In this document: piece after piece, positions 10,354-22,879 of the stretch
Numbering within the stretch: position 1 is the first letter of the stretch
Layout of the letters: every line of letters begins with the position of its first letter
Source: Costus lasius
Taxonomy: Eukaryota; Streptophyta; Magnoliopsida; Zingiberales; Costaceae
Assembly (NCBI GenBank): GCA_027563935.2
Contig: CM050453.2
Location: 90,494,665 to 90,558,664 of the forward strand
Length of the DNA: 64,000 nucleotides
Direction: 5' to 3'
The notes under the pieces: model-generated
The model's input: only the letters and a program-made list of their open reading frames with translations
What the model was told of the DNA's origin: nothing
Databases searched by the model: none
Made by a program: the position numbers and the translations under genes

Positions 10354-11105
10354 CATCTTACTTATCACATGGAATTGCTCGTGTTCCATTTCATCTTCTG
10401 TGCCAAATAATTTAGGTATATAGTGTGTTCAATTTAGAATGGTTATGCAATTAGTTGTTCCTACACTTCATCAATGTGAATATTAGATATTTCACTTGAA
10501 TAAAAAAAGCACAAGAAATAAAATGAGGACCTAGCCCTTTTATATGGAATGGATAAAAGGCTTAGCTTCTCTCATCAAAGAGACACATTGGGTCTAACGT
10601 ACATTCAGAATCAAGTTGACTATGAGCTAGGCAAATTCAAATTAGGTGTAAGTTATAATCAGATTAACCTATTTATAACAATAATTAGTTGGGTCAATCA
10701 AGTTACAAACAAGTTATCCTCGTGAGACCTGTTTATATTATATGTATAAATATATGTATTCATCTATATATAGTACACTATGTTATATTTTATACCTATA
10801 ATACGTACTAAAGATTTTTTTTAAATATATAATATTTATTTTAATATATTATCTATTTATATATTAAATGGGTTACGTGGGTTGTGTCTAATTGACTCAT
10901 TTATAAATGGGTCAGGTTTAGTTGCTTAATTAATAAATAGAAGTAAAAACAGCTGGTAGATCATGTTGATATAGTCTACTATACGTGTGTACACGTGTGC
11001 GCAGCACTATACATGTGTGAGTTGCGCATGCGTCATGCGTCAACTCGTGGATTCAAGGGTTGCGTGTGTAGACTTTAGCCAGTCAATGGGTGCATTGCAC
11101 GTGTA

Positions 11106-12890
11106 ATGGGTTCGGATCAAGCAAGTGCGACTACGTTCGAATCACTTGTGGGTGGGCCTAGTGCTCACATGCTAGGGTTTAATCCTAGTGTCGACATAGG
11201 AATTAGTGCCGACATAGTAATTAAATATGATAAAATTAAGATGCAAAATGAGAAATACTTGTCTTTGAAATCTAAAAATTTCACTAGTACAGGATTTAAT
11301 ATATAAAAAATTCAAATGGAGGTACGGTTAGTCACCATAGGACTTTTTAGTGCCACTAGGGTAGACCATCCCTTTGACAAAAATCAAAATCATAATTCTC
11401 CATCTTTCTCAAATTCCATAACAGAGAAAATTGATACTTCCACATCCTCTAGATCTGTTGAAGAAATAAAGTTTATGTGTAAGTTCAGAATCCTTAGTTT
11501 TCTGTCAAATGCTTTATTCGAAACATATATCAAATTAAAGACAGGTAAGGATATATGGACAACCTTTCTAGATACCAACTATAGGGATGCAGGTGTGAAG
11601 AGATTCACAGTTTCTGATTTTAATAATTTTAAAATGTCTGATAATATCCCTCTTTGAATAAATTAATAAATTCCAAAATCTGGTCACTCAACTTCAAATA
11701 GCTAGATCTTCTTTTGATGAATCATTCATCCTCTCTTCTCTCCTAGACAAGCCTTAAGTTAATATGTTAGAAGACCTTCCTGCTCCCTCCTCCTCTCTAA
11801 GGTTAGTTTCTTGCTTTCCCACTATTAATCTAGCATATCATGAGTCTAATTGGTGGCAAACATCGGTGCGAACGTACATGTATGTTCTAAATATTAATGG
11901 TTCACTTCTTACTAGTACACAAGCAAAGGAAGTGTAACAATAGGAAATGGTTATACTACTACTATTCTTGGACATAAAAAAGTCACTTTAAAGTTCACTT
12001 CTCATAAATCTCTTATTTTAAATAATGTATTTTATGTTCTAGAGATCCGTAGGAATCTTGTTAGTGGATTTTACTTAATTTAGACTGGTTTTAAAATTAT
12101 CCTTGATGCCAATAAAAATATAATCTCCAAGGTTTATATTTTATTACACCTCATAGGGACTCTGATCTTCTTGAACTTATTCACTCAGATGTTTGTGACT
12201 CTTGTAAAGTTCTAACTAGGGGTGATAGCAAATATTTTGTCACCTTCATAGATATTATTCTAAATTTTGTTACACCTATCTTTTGAAGTCCAAAGATGAA
12301 GTTTTGTCTCAATTCAAAATCTATAAAGCTGAAGTAGAAAACTAATTAAAAAAAGATTAAAATCATTAGATATGATAGAGATGGGGAATATACCTCTAAT
12401 AAATTTACCCAGTTCTGTCAAGAACACGGGATAGTTCATCAGGTTACTGCCCCCTGTCTAATGGAGTGGCTGAAAGGAAAAACATAAATGTCATGCTATT
12501 GGGGGGGGGGGGGGGGGTGAGCTATCCTTAAAGTTTGTTTCATTTAAAATAGAGTTCCTTATAAAAATACTCCTTACACTCTTAAATCATTGAAAACCCT
12601 TTGATACTTTCCTAACTATTCCCTTGGTTGGTCTTTCTTTAGCAAGTTTGTATGTGGGATGGTTCCGTAGAGTTCTCTCAAAAAATCTTTGATAGTAGTT
12701 CATGAATTTGAGGAAGGATCTTAGCTCCATAACCTTATTTGGCACTGACCATTTAACGATGGTTTGGATTTTGTCATTATCCTTATGATCTAGTCAACCA
12801 TTCTTGTCATTAAGAAAACTAGAACTTTTCTTCATCAAATAGGGTATGGTTTGCTGTAAAATTTTAAAGATGGTTAAATGATGCTATATA
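11106..12890 (+). pseudogene. Ty1/copia gag-integrase remnant (left copy)
   Basis: Plus-strand open pieces at 11106-11306 and 11316-11657 contain the copia gag pattern with WTTFLDTNYRD and RFTVSDFNNFKM. Further on, broken integrase sequence appears around 12150-12480 (SDLLELIHSD-like, then RDGEYTS and FCQEHG blocks). Compared with the right copy, the segment coding for the gag-pre-integrase part is deleted near 12130. No intact frame remains and no LTRs could be defined. Confidence 0.75.
12501..12517 (+). repeat. G17 homopolymer
   Basis: Seventeen consecutive G inside the copia remnant; the right copy has a short G run at the matching place (near 61963). Expansion or a sequencing artefact. 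Confidence 0.95.
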
Positions 12891-12916
12891 TAGATTTCTA
12901 AAAAATTTAGTTAAAT

Positions 12917-12990
12917 TCCATTGTCATCTAGTCTAGTTAAGATACTTGGATTTCACCCAAGCGACCCGAGTTCAAATCTCTACAATGAAA
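12917..12990 (+). pseudogene. tRNA-Glu(UUC)-like pseudogene (left copy)
   Basis: It can be laid out as a tRNA: acceptor TCCATTG/CAATGAA with one C-A mismatch, D stem ATCT/AGAT, anticodon stem CTTGG/CCAAG around loop ATTTCAC (anticodon TTC, Glu), and a T arm with mismatches (CCGAG/CTCTA). The damaged T stem and acceptor make it a probable relic of the better copy at 62386-62459. Confidence 0.65.
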
Positions 12991-13250
12991 ATAAAAGTTT
13001 GTAGGTGTATGCCAATGTTCTAAGTAATTAGTTTTCTTTTATTGTTCTAGGTTAAATACTGTAAAGCTATTATCATATAGAACTTTAATATGTTTAGAAA
13101 TAGAATATAACGATTCTTGTGATAAAAACTTGATTGGAAGCTTTATATCATGAAATCAGTCTTTTGAATCTTGCTTTAAAGATTTTTTTTGACCCAATCA
13201 CATATGTCATAAATAGATTAATTATTACTCATAACAAGATTACAAATATT

Positions 13251-14228
13251 CTCAATAGTAGGACTTTTAAAGACATACTTTAAAACATAATCTAAAGTTA
13301 AACTAACAAATTTAATGAATTGAACTTTTACATTTGCACTATTTTCTACGCAGAGTTGTCTCTTTCTTACTTGGTAGTTGCACCACTATCAAGCCACTAT
13401 GCATTAGGTGGGATACTAGTTATATTGACCCATGACAAGCATGAGTAAGAGTTTTTGCCTTCTTTCTTTTCTAATTATGCTCACAAGGCTTCTCTTCTTA
13501 CAAAAGAAGTATTTGGAATCCATTTTATGACAGTAGATCAACTACCCACATTTGTTAATTTGATGTCTATATTGCTTAATATATTGAACATGATTTTAAC
13601 CTTTATAAATAATCTTCTTCCCTTAAAAATATTTCTTAATTGAAAACGGCCTAGAATGATAAACAAGAAGAGAAATCTCATATGCTCACTTTGGAGCTTA
13701 CCTTCCTCAATTACACACTTGGGTATGAGGTCATTGATTACATCAAATCATATTGTAATTTTCTTATTAATTTGCTCCAAATTATAGCCATGATTTATCA
13801 AATTTATTTTATTTTTGACTTAATATCTCTGTTTATGTAGAATCTATAGTTTCCCTTCTTTTTTGAATTTTCACATAAAATCAACAAAAATCAATGGAAT
13901 TTTGTGAAGATGTTAAACTCTATTCAATGAAAATACGTTGAATGACGATTTTGGGGGGTAAAAGTAAAGTTTCACAATATCATAATATGTGACCATCGTC
14001 ACTGATTGTGATTACAATTTTGAACAAAACGAGGAGCGATACAGTCCAACACTCACCTAGCATGTTTTGATCAATTCTTACATATTTAACAAAAAAATAG
14101 AAGATTCTAAAGACAAGAAGGAAGATTCGTGGAGGATAAATAGAGATCAAAGTAACCTTAGAAGGGGAGAATTAGAATCGAGTAGGATTTCAAGTGTAAA
14201 CCAAGCAGCGGTGACTTCCACCTTTATA
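13251..14228. other. AT-rich spacer, nothing recognised
   Basis: Short open frames only, no similarity I recognise on either strand, and no clear repeat. Confidence 0.5.
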
Positions 14229-14790
14229 GCCTGTTTCTTTGGAAGGGAAGAAAATTAAGAAGAAAAGAAAAATAAAGAGAAGAGAAAAATAAGAAGAAAA
14301 GAAAATAATTTTCTCTTTCAAGTCTTTTGTTTCTTTATAAGGAATGAGAGTAGAAAAAAATATTTTATTGCTAAAAAAAAGATAAATAAAAATATATATA
14401 TTGATAATATATATATATGTTAGGGCGGCCAGTGCGAACAAGCGTAGCAAGCAAGGAGGAAGATGCGAGCATAGCGAGCAAATAGAGAAAGCTAGAGGAG
14501 GAGGATGATGCCAGTCACCTTCTCCTTTGTCCGCACGAGAGAGAAGAAGTTAGAAAGAGAGAAAGGGAGAAAGGGAGACGTGTGAGACAAGAGACGCGTG
14601 AGACACAAGAGACTTTTGTGATTGAGCAATCAAGGTTTTCTCTCCGATTTGGAGAGAAAAGTTTAGAGAGAAAACATTAAAATTTTTCTTTCTATTTTTC
14701 TATCCTCCCATCCCATTCTTTCCAAAGAAACGAGAGAAAAAAATCTTTTCTATCTTTTCTCTCCAGTTTTCTCTCCAAAGAAATAGACCC
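14229..14790. mobile_element. candidate MITE with CTGTTTCTTTGGA-type inverted ends
   Basis: The left end reads GCCTGTTTCTTTGGAAG; the reverse complement of the right end reads GGGTCTATTTCTTTGGAGAG. The ends share TTTCTTTGGA and the interior is a run of purine-rich then pyrimidine-rich sequence. A further TCCAAAGAAAC block at about 14721 suggests nesting or internal duplication. No coding potential. A short TTA may be the target duplication, but this is weak. Confidence 0.45.
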
Positions 14791-16221
14791 TTAGTGAGAG
14801 CTCTAGAGTTCGAATTTGAGAAGAACCCGAGTAATGGCACACTCAATCAAAAGGGCAAGAGGAGAAGAGTTTTATATCATTTTTCCTAATTCTTGATAAG
14901 GATCAAAGGTGAATTGAGCGAACCCTAACCTTCCAATGACTATAAGAAAATTATAATCACGGTTGCATAAAATTTTAAGTATTTTCGGCAGTAATATTTT
15001 ATATTAGTTATTTACTTGCTATTTAAGCTATGATGAATTTGTGTTTACTTTAGATGAGTTTTATAGCTTAACTCTAATTTTGCAATATAGGGAGTAACGG
15101 GTCTGTTGTAAATATTCTATCACAATATATTAATTAATTATTCCATTTGAGCAGGTTAATTAATTAATATAACTGAGATGACCATGATTTTCTATCATAG
15201 ATGTTTAAATATACTATGAATAAATCACTTTGGTCACATAGATTTATCATATATCAATAATATGTCACCAATGTCATAAAAAAATAGCCAACAAATTAAT
15301 AGTGCCTTAAATTGACACAACCATTATAAAATATGGCTAAAATTGATATTTGCATTCTAAAATTTAGTTAAAATTGACATTGGCATAAATTAAATCAAAA
15401 CTGTCATTTCAAAAATTTGTATAATAATAACTTAGAAATTAATGTTAAACTAAATCAATCTTAAGCCTCAACAATTATGGTTGGTCTTGGAAATTAGATT
15501 TTAGTCAACTCACAATACAACTATCTTTTCCTTATCCTTTCTTTTAGAAAAGAAAATCATTTACAATCTCAACTTATATTAATAAATAGTTTTTTGGGCA
15601 AGCTAATTAATAAATATAATTTGATAAAAATAATTTATTATCATAAATTTTTAAATATATTATAATATACTATGAATAAGCAATATTTAGAGCTTTACTC
15701 CAAGACCTCATTATCAATAATTAAGATCCTTATTAATTAAACTAACTAACTCCCTCTCAAAGTAATAAAATTGACATTGCCATTTCAAAGATTGGTATAA
15801 TATTAATGAAAATAATTAATAATAGACTAGATCAATTTAAGCCTCAATAATTATGTCAAGATACTGATATATATTTAATGGATAAATTTGCATTGAAGCC
15901 TATATTTGTGATTTTGAAAAGAGAATGAATCAAGAAATTGCCAAAAAAATAATTTAATGAGCATAATTAAAAAGCGAAAGCTTAGTATTTAAGGTTTTTC
16001 TAAAGTCATTGTATTATTTTTCTATGCCTTTGCTCCCGTTTTTTAAATTAAAATATCAAGCATAAAAAATTAACCACTAGAAAATATTGATACTCGAACC
16101 AAATTTAAAATATTGATATCCTTGTTTTCGTGTGAAAACTTGTTTGAATTACTGAAATTTGGATCAAACTAACTTAAATTAGGATGAACCAAATTGTAAA
16201 TCGGGCAAACTATACCTAGCT
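14791..16221. other. AT-rich spacer with a diverged direct repeat
   Basis: Two blocks of about 300 bp (roughly 15122-15480 and 15590-15860) share the order TAATTAATTA, TATCATA..TTTAAATATA, ACTATGAATAA, AAATTGACATTG, ATTTCAAA and AAGCCTCAA(C/T)AATTATG. They look like an old tandem duplication. No gene was recognised. Confidence 0.5.
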
Positions 16222-16914
16222 TGTGACACGCCCGGTCTGAAACAGTGCTGCCACGTGGGATTTACTGTTTTTCTTTTTTCTTTGTTCACGCGTTCACCCG
16301 AATCCGCCAGGCACTGCTACGTGCGCGAACGTCGCTGCTGATGTTGTCAGACCGGGAAACTTGCCGATAGGGGAAGGGCAACTCGCGCCCCTCGCCCTCA
16401 GTCTCCTGCTTCGGCGCCCCTCTGGACGCTAGAAGATCGCCGATTGGAGGTGGGAAAGGTCGCCGGAGAAAACATAGAAGTTCAACGAAAACACCAAAAA
16501 GACACCCGAAAATGTATGGGAAGGTGGGGAAAGTTTCACCGGTTATTTCTCCACAACTCAGCTACATAAAACCCTTCCTCTCCTACCCTCCTCTCTGTAC
16601 ACAATTTACACCCTCAGATTTTTCCCTCTCGTCCGACCTCACTGACGCCGGAGAAGACTCGCAGCTGCCGCTTGTTGTTGTTGGAATACTCGCCAAGACC
16701 GCCCGCTGGGTCGCTGCCTGAAGTAAAGAGGATGAGGCTGTGGTCTCATCACCGCCGCTGCTGAGCTCTCAGAGGAGATGACGCTGCTACCTCGTCTTTA
16801 CTACGCAGTGGCGGATCTAAGACCTGAAAGTATATGGGGACAACAAATATATGAGGGTAAAATTATAAAGATTAAAACTTTTTTAGTAGGGGCAATTAAT
16901 AGTTTTCATACATA

Positions 16915-16947
<33 letters not shown>

Positions 16948-17117
16948 TGATTTGAAAATTTGAGTGTGGGCATATTTGCCCCCACTAGCTACAATGTGGC
17001 TCCGCCACTGACTATGCTCGTCGCCTGAGGGAGAAGCGCTAGCCACCTTCACACTTTTGGCTCGAAGGAGAAGTGGCGCACTCACCCCTCTTCTTTGTCG
17101 CAGCCCGGGGAGGGGGA
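16222..17117. other. G+C-richer flank left of element T, possible split LTR
   Basis: It begins TGTGACACGCCCGG and contains a TATA-like ACATAAAAC near 16565. The flank continues at 45552 on the other side of T and reaches GGGCATCACA at about 45898, which would give TGTGA..TCACA ends for an LTR of about 1.2 kb. Target duplications do not match, so this is tentative. A MITE lies inside at 16807-17009, and GGGGA at 17113-17117 is the left target duplication of T. Confidence 0.3.
16807..17009. mobile_element. hAT-like MITE, about 203 bp
   Basis: Inverted ends AGTGGCGGATC and (reverse complement) AGTGGCGGAGC are flanked by the similar 8-mers TACTACGC and GACTATGC, as expected for a decayed 8-bp hAT duplication. 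A (TA)n run fills 16921-16948. No ORF. Confidence 0.65.
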
Positions 17118-19365
17118 TGTCACGCCCCGACGTGGCTCCCGGGCCCATGCCCGGAGAGTCCACCCACGGGACGCAATGTGGTCAAACCTGCCAGACAAGT
17201 CAGCGACAAATCCCAAAGTAAATAACACAATAACAAAATCGAGTACACATAATAGTACAACAACGTCATCTGGTCTACGACCAGGCATACAAAATACAGA
17301 TCTAGGTACAAAATTGCTGCATACATATAATCAGACAGAAAAAAAAGTAAATAAATACACCTATGTGGTGGCCACTAGTGTTAGCTATCTAATCAGCTCC
17401 AGGAGGAGCGGCATCTGAACCTGGAAGAGATGGAAGAGGGGGTTAGCCAAAAGGGTTAAGCAGGGATATGATGCATGTACAATAGATAAGGTTATTTTAC
17501 AAAATCGATCAGTGTCCTACGTGCACAATAAATATATATCACAAATCAACAGAGCATCAAAAATACAGTAGCATGCAAATATAAAATAGAGCTAAGCCAA
17601 TTGTCCCACAGGACACGCACCCCAGGAGGAGTGGTCCCCAATGCCCATCGGCGGTCCGCTGGAGTAGCGTCCAACATCAATCACCCCGAAGTCAATATAC
17701 GACACTCGGTGATGCCGCCAGTCGACAACATATAATGCTAGTGGTCCTCACACCATGGCTATATCCAATGGCCAATAAATAAAACCTCGTAGCCATCACC
17801 CCCATCAGGCTACGATATTCAACATCGGTTGATTGGTCCAATCCCCCCTCGTTAGTCCGACCGGCAACATAATATAATCATATCAACCCAATAAGTAAAG
17901 CTCAACGGGTGCTAATATACAGCCACAAATAATCATAATATCATGCTATCAAAAACAAATAAACAACATAACTAAAAGCAGAAAACATGCAGTCATGTGT
18001 ATGTCCAATAAAATAGGGCAAAACTACAATGAAAAAAGATATAAATCAAGAGATTGAACTTAGGTAAGGTGTCACTAATCTAATCATGCATTTAACACCA
18101 TAAGAAAGGTAGGAAGGGACCCTACCTCAAACTGTAGGTCTGCGCTGAGAACCAACCAAACACGTACAACGTCCGCGTCTAAGACCGTCGGACCTTATAG
18201 TATACCAGAATCGGTGTTACAACATGCTGGTATATTTCGTATGTGTCTAAACATGATATAGTCCTAGTCCGCATGCAGTTCTATGACGTTAAAACAAATA
18301 ACGATAAAATGGGTTTCTACTAACCTAGTTCGCAGCCACATACAATTGTAATTCACAAAGCAATCGATAGAAAACCAAGGAACCAGTCCAAGTACGCAGG
18401 TCACAATGTCAGCACGGATCCCGGAGTTCACTAGAAAATTCATCGGAATTACTGTTCGCCGAAACAGCAACCCAAGTTCACAGAGAGGGCAGAGCCACTA
18501 GAAATCAGGGCGAAGGCATCAGAGCATATTCTATGTCATCGGAGGCTCGCCGGAGGATCGCTGGAGGATCACCAGAGAGAGGAAGGCGTCGCCGGCACGA
18601 ACGACCGCCAAACTCGTCGGAAATCAGCTGGAAAGCCAGCTGCGCCGCTCACGAATCTCGCTAGAGCTGGGGAAGAAAAATGCCCAAAACTAGCTGGAGA
18701 GGGGAGGAAAGCTTGCCGGAGATGAATGAGACTCGTCAGAGCTGTCAGAGACAGAAATCGCAGCAGATCTAGGGTTCACACATCTCCCATCGTCGCCCAT
18801 TCTCGTGGAAGAGAGAGGAGAGTTCGTCCGCCGGATCTGGTTGCCGGAGCAAGATAAAAGATGGGAGAAGAAGCTGGCGAGAGAGGGAGGAGCTTGGGCG
18901 GATGATGGCAGTTTGCTCTCGCCGAAAGAGTGGAGGACAGAGACGCGAGAGACGTCTGACCATTCAGAAGCTTCTCCGCCGGTTTGGAAGGTGACGAGGC
19001 AAGGTGCGTGAGAACATCATGTGGGAGAGGAGGTGGCGTTGGCAGCCTCATTCGCCAGACAAGGTGAGGAGCAAGAGCTCGAAGCTGTTGCGTGAGGGAG
19101 AAGACGTTGCGTGAAGGGAGTGATTTACATGGAGATGCGATGTTGCATGCGCGAGTGCAGAAGCTGGGCGGCAGGGAAGAGAGGAAATAGAAGGGAGAAG
19201 GGAGCATGAGGGCGACAGGGTCTCGTGGAGCCATGAGGGGAAAGAAGGAATGGGGCACGCACACAGTGCCTAACCTGCCGTTCCAGCTAGCCACCAAATC
19301 AATTTGATTTTCATTTTTGTCAGCATCCGTTTTGTCACGTGCGCCTGTCTGTGGCCGGCGTAACA
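17118..19365 (-). repeat. 3' LTR of element T (intact, 2248 bp)
   Basis: Ends TGTCACG and CGTAACA form the short inverted repeat. It matches 24820-24947, 26468-27302 and 44930-45546 in order; about 700 bp (near 18046-18749) have no counterpart in the 5' LTR. In the first 128 bp the two LTRs differ at roughly a dozen positions, mostly C/T or G/A, so the insertion is not recent. Confidence 0.9.
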
Positions 19366-19489
19366 ATTCTCCCTATCTTAAAAGAATTTGGTTCCCAAAT
19401 TTAATGCAAAATTTATTATTAAACGAAGTACAATACAAGGTACAATCACTCATCAGTAATCCTATTTGCCAGGAAATAAGTGTGGGTAA

Positions 19490-20801
19490 GAACGAGCAAT
19501 CTCGTCCTCAGGTTCCCAGTAGCTTCACTCTCAGAGTGGTTCCGCCAAAGAACCTTGACCAGACGGATCACTTTGTTTTGAAGCCGATGCTCTTTCCTAT
19601 CCAAGATCTCCACAAGCATCTTCTGATAGGTGATATCGCGTCTGATCCCAGGAAACTGACCAGATAGTACATGCGACGGATCTCATAGGTACTTTCGCAG
19701 TATCGACACATGGAACACGTTGTGGATATACGAGAGTGTGGGAGGTAACGCCAATTGATATGCCACTGCTCCAACGCGTTTCAATATCTTGAACGGACCA
19801 ATGTAACGAGGAGCCAACTTGCCCTTATAGCCGAAACGGGTGGCGCCTTTCACCGAAGTGACTTTGAGGAACATGTGATCCCCAACTTTGAACTCGAGGT
19901 TGCATCTCCTTCTATCCGCATAGCATTTCTGTCGACTTTGGGTTGTCAATAGTCTCTTTCTGATTAATTGGACCCATTCTTCATCATGCTCCAACATAGT
20001 CGGTCCAAAGGCACGTTCCTCACCGTACAAGGCCTCGAATGGTGCCATCTATATCAACAAATGGTAATTAGAATAGGGTGAGGATATGGGGATAGAAAGT
20101 GATATGAAAAGTAATTAATTGAAACTTTATGTCACTTGTATCGACGAGTGGTAGCTGTTGTTATAGGCAAATTCCTCCAAGTGTAAGTGAGCTTCTCAAT
20201 TGCCGCTGAAGTCCAAGACATAAGCTCGAAGCATGTCTTTGAGCGCCTGAATCATCAGCTCAGATTGGCCGTTAGTTTGCAGATGGAAAGCGGTGCTGAA
20301 ACATAGCTGTATTCCCATCGCCTTATGCAAACTACCCTAAAAGCGAGAGGTAAATCGCGGATCTCAATCAGAAATAATACTTGCCGGGACTCTATGTAGT
20401 TGAACGATCTCACGACAATACAGATTATCCAATTTGTCCATGATGAACATCTTCTTCACCGGTAAGAAGTGAGCCGATTTAGTCAACTGGTCTACAATCA
20501 CCCATATGGAATCATTGCCTCTTTGAGTCTTCGAAAAACCAGATATAGAATCCATAGTGATATGCTCCTATTTCTATTCAGGGATAGTGATATTCTAGAG
20601 CAATCCAGGTGGCCTTCGGTGTTCAGCTTCGACTTGTTGGCATGTAAGGCACTCGGAGACAAATTTTGCCACATCATTCTTCATATTCTCCCACCAATAG
20701 GACTTACGGAGGTCTTGGTACATCTTCATGCCACCAAGGTGTATGGTAAATTTGGACTTGTGTGCTTCATCCATAAGCTTACGTTTCATCGATACTGGCA
20801 C
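19490..20801 (-). pseudogene. integrase with chromodomain-like tail, element T
   Basis: 20801-20595 shows the His-His-Cys-Cys finger (AHKSKFTIHLGG, then CLTCQQ). 20555-20364 starts the catalytic core (WVIVDQLTKSAHFLPV, ending at IISD). The rest of the core is broken with an insertion around 20050-20360. 20048-19683 holds the C-terminal domain (APFEALYGE, FKVGDHMFLKV, GKLAPRYIGPF, HNVFHVSILRKYL). Past a stop, a tail with ILDRKEHRLQNK and VKVLWRNHS resembles the chromodomain of Tekay/Del elements, which directs integration to marked chromatin. Several stops make it non-functional. Confidence 0.85.
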
Positions 20802-20819
20802 ACATAGTTGGTTTTCAAA

Positions 20820-21703
20820 CTATATCATGCCCTCAGAGTCCTGCATGAATTCACGTCTTCTTCCATGGTCAATTATCTCTTGTAGATACTCATCGCCCGG
20901 CTGGCTGTCAATAATCTTCTGGATGAGTTGAGATCCAACCATCAATATCGCTAGGCACCCGTTCTCAGTAGGGCATATGATCTCTAGTTCCAGATCTACA
21001 ATTTGCCTAGCCAACTCAGTTGGTGCGACCCTTAGGTTTGCAAGAAGTCTAACTATCTTCCTACTAAGTGCATCTGCCATGATATTAGCTTTACCCGGAT
21101 GGTAATTAATATTGCAGTCATAATCCTTTAGGAATTCCATCCACCGATGTTGTCGGAAATTCAGCTCCTTATGAGAATATAGATATTTCAAACTTTGTGG
21201 TCGGTGAATATCTCGAATGTAACACCATACAGATAGTGTCGCCAAATCTTGAGTGCGAATATGACCGCCGCTAATTCTAGGTCATGTATGGGATAATTCC
21301 TCTCATGCTCCTTAACCTGACGAGAAGTATAAGCAATTACCCTACCATCTGACATCAAGACCGCTCTTAGTCCTTGTAGTGAAGCATCAGTATAGACTAG
21401 GAAGCCTTCATCACCAGTCGGAAGAACAAAGATAGGCGCACTGACTAGCTTTTGTTTGAGTTCCTGAAATGTACTTTCACAGTCATGATCCAAAGTGAAC
21501 TGTACGTTCTTCTTGGTTAGGCAGGTCAGTGGAGCTGCAATCTTGGAAAAACCTTCCACGAACTTGCGATAATAACCCGCGAGCCCAAGAAAACTCCGAA
21601 TCTCATGAACTATCGTCGGTCTTGCCCACTCCATAACTGCATGAATTTTCTCTGGGTCTACAAAAATACCATTTTCGGAAATTACATGCCCAAGGAATGT
21701 CAC
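20820..21703 (-). pseudogene. RNase H region, element T
   Basis: 21703-21188 begins at TFLGHVIS and contains [44 protein letters not shown] and FEIFTDHKV. 21245-20820 continues in another frame with [18 protein letters not shown] and ADALSRK. A frameshift near 21190-21245 separates them. The order and motifs are those of chromoviral RT connection and RNase H. Confidence 0.9.
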
Positions 21704-22327
21704 CTAGTTTAACCAGAATACGCATTTGTTGTATTTGCCATAAAGCTGCTCTTTGCACAATGTTTGAAGCACAAGGTGTAAGTGCTTCTTATGCTCAGCT
21801 TTGTTGCGAGAATACACCAGAATGCCGTTAATGAATACAACGACAAATGTGTCCAAATAATTAGTGAAGACCCGATTCATTAAATCCATAAATGTGGCTG
21901 ATGCATTTGTTAACTCGAATGGCATCACCAAGAACTCGTAATGCCCATAGCGTATACGAAAAGCAGTTTTCGAAATATTGTCTTCTCTAATCCGCAACTG
22001 ATGGTACCCTGATCTTAGGTCAATCTTCGAATATATGCAAGTACCCTTGAGCTAATCAAATAAATCATTGATATTTGGCAGTGGGTACTTGTTCTTAATA
22101 GTGACTTCATTTAATTGTCTGTAATCAATACACAGTCAGAATGTACCATCTTTCTTCTTTACGAAAAGAACCGGAGCACCCCATGGAGATGCACTGGGTC
22201 GAATGAAACCCTTCTTGAGCAATTCCTGCAATTGCTCCTTCAACCCTTCAAGCTCTTTAGGTGCTATCCTGTATGGAGCCTTAGAGATAGGTGTGGTGAC
22301 TAGTTGTAATTCAAGGGTGAATTCCAC
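21704..22327 (-). pseudogene. reverse transcriptase, element T
   Basis: 22327-22136 gives the finger part ([38 protein letters not shown]), then a stop where the LCIDYR region begins. 21997-21704 gives the palm ([18 protein letters not shown], then the catalytic block). The catalytic box reads FINGILVYS: both aspartates of the usual IDD are replaced (Asn and Gly). The polymerase is therefore dead even apart from the stops. Confidence 0.9.
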
Positions 22328-22474
22328 CTATTAGTGTGGTGGTAATCCAAGTAGATCATCCGGGACGACATCTAGATACCTTCTGACAACAGGTACCCAC
22401 TCAATAGGGATGGAAGACTGCTCTTGAGCTTAGACGATGAACATTAAATATCCTTGACATCCATCATTTAATAG

Positions 22475-22860
22475 TCATTTTGTCTGCATGGCGGTAATAA
22501 TACGAGCCACCTGTCCAGATACTCCTGAAAATGTGCAAGTCGCTGACCCTGGCATTCCAAATGTCACAGTGGCAGCGTAGCAGTCCACCATGGCTCTATT
22601 AAAAGTGAGCCAATTCATTCCTATAATAACTTCAAAGTCTACCACTTCTAGAAGCATAAGGTTTGAATAGATAACAATGTCCCCAAAATCCAGTGGACAC
22701 TATTTTAACTCCAAGTACAACCGCAATATACCCACAGGTGAATATATCGTAATGTCGTACTATGCTAATACGAGTTTTTGTTGTATCTTTTTCATGAAAG
22801 TATATGATATAAAGGAATGCAAACTGCCCATATCAATTAGTAAGCATGTTGGAATACCAT
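22475..22860 (-). pseudogene. protease region, element T
   Basis: In broken frames the minus strand reads LIDMGSLHSFIS, the retroviral aspartic protease site, with Asp-Met-Gly where Asp-Ser/Thr-Gly is required. It is followed by the family's LLEVVDFEVIIGMNWL block at about 22657-22600. The protease would cut the polyprotein. Active-site loss and stops make it inactive. Confidence 0.8.
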
Positions 22861-22879
22861 AAACTAAAATTATACCTTG

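Larger units (their letters stand above)
9950..13250 (+). repeat. segmental duplication, left copy
   Basis: It is collinear, in the same orientation, with 59083-62720: P450 end, about 700 bp of AT-rich 3' flank, copia remnant, tRNA-Glu-like sequence. Similarity ends at both right edges in TAACAAGATTACAAATATT. The left copy lacks about 240-350 bp of the copia part and the long TA run present in the right copy. Confidence 0.85.

Noticed and set aside
16921..16948. TA repeat as a possible promoter element
   Set aside because: It is an ordinary microsatellite inside a MITE.
18776..19366. 196-codon open frame in a G+C-rich stretch
   Set aside because: Lies inside the LTR of T; the matching LTR piece at 44967-45518 is open in a different length and frame, and no protein family is recognised.
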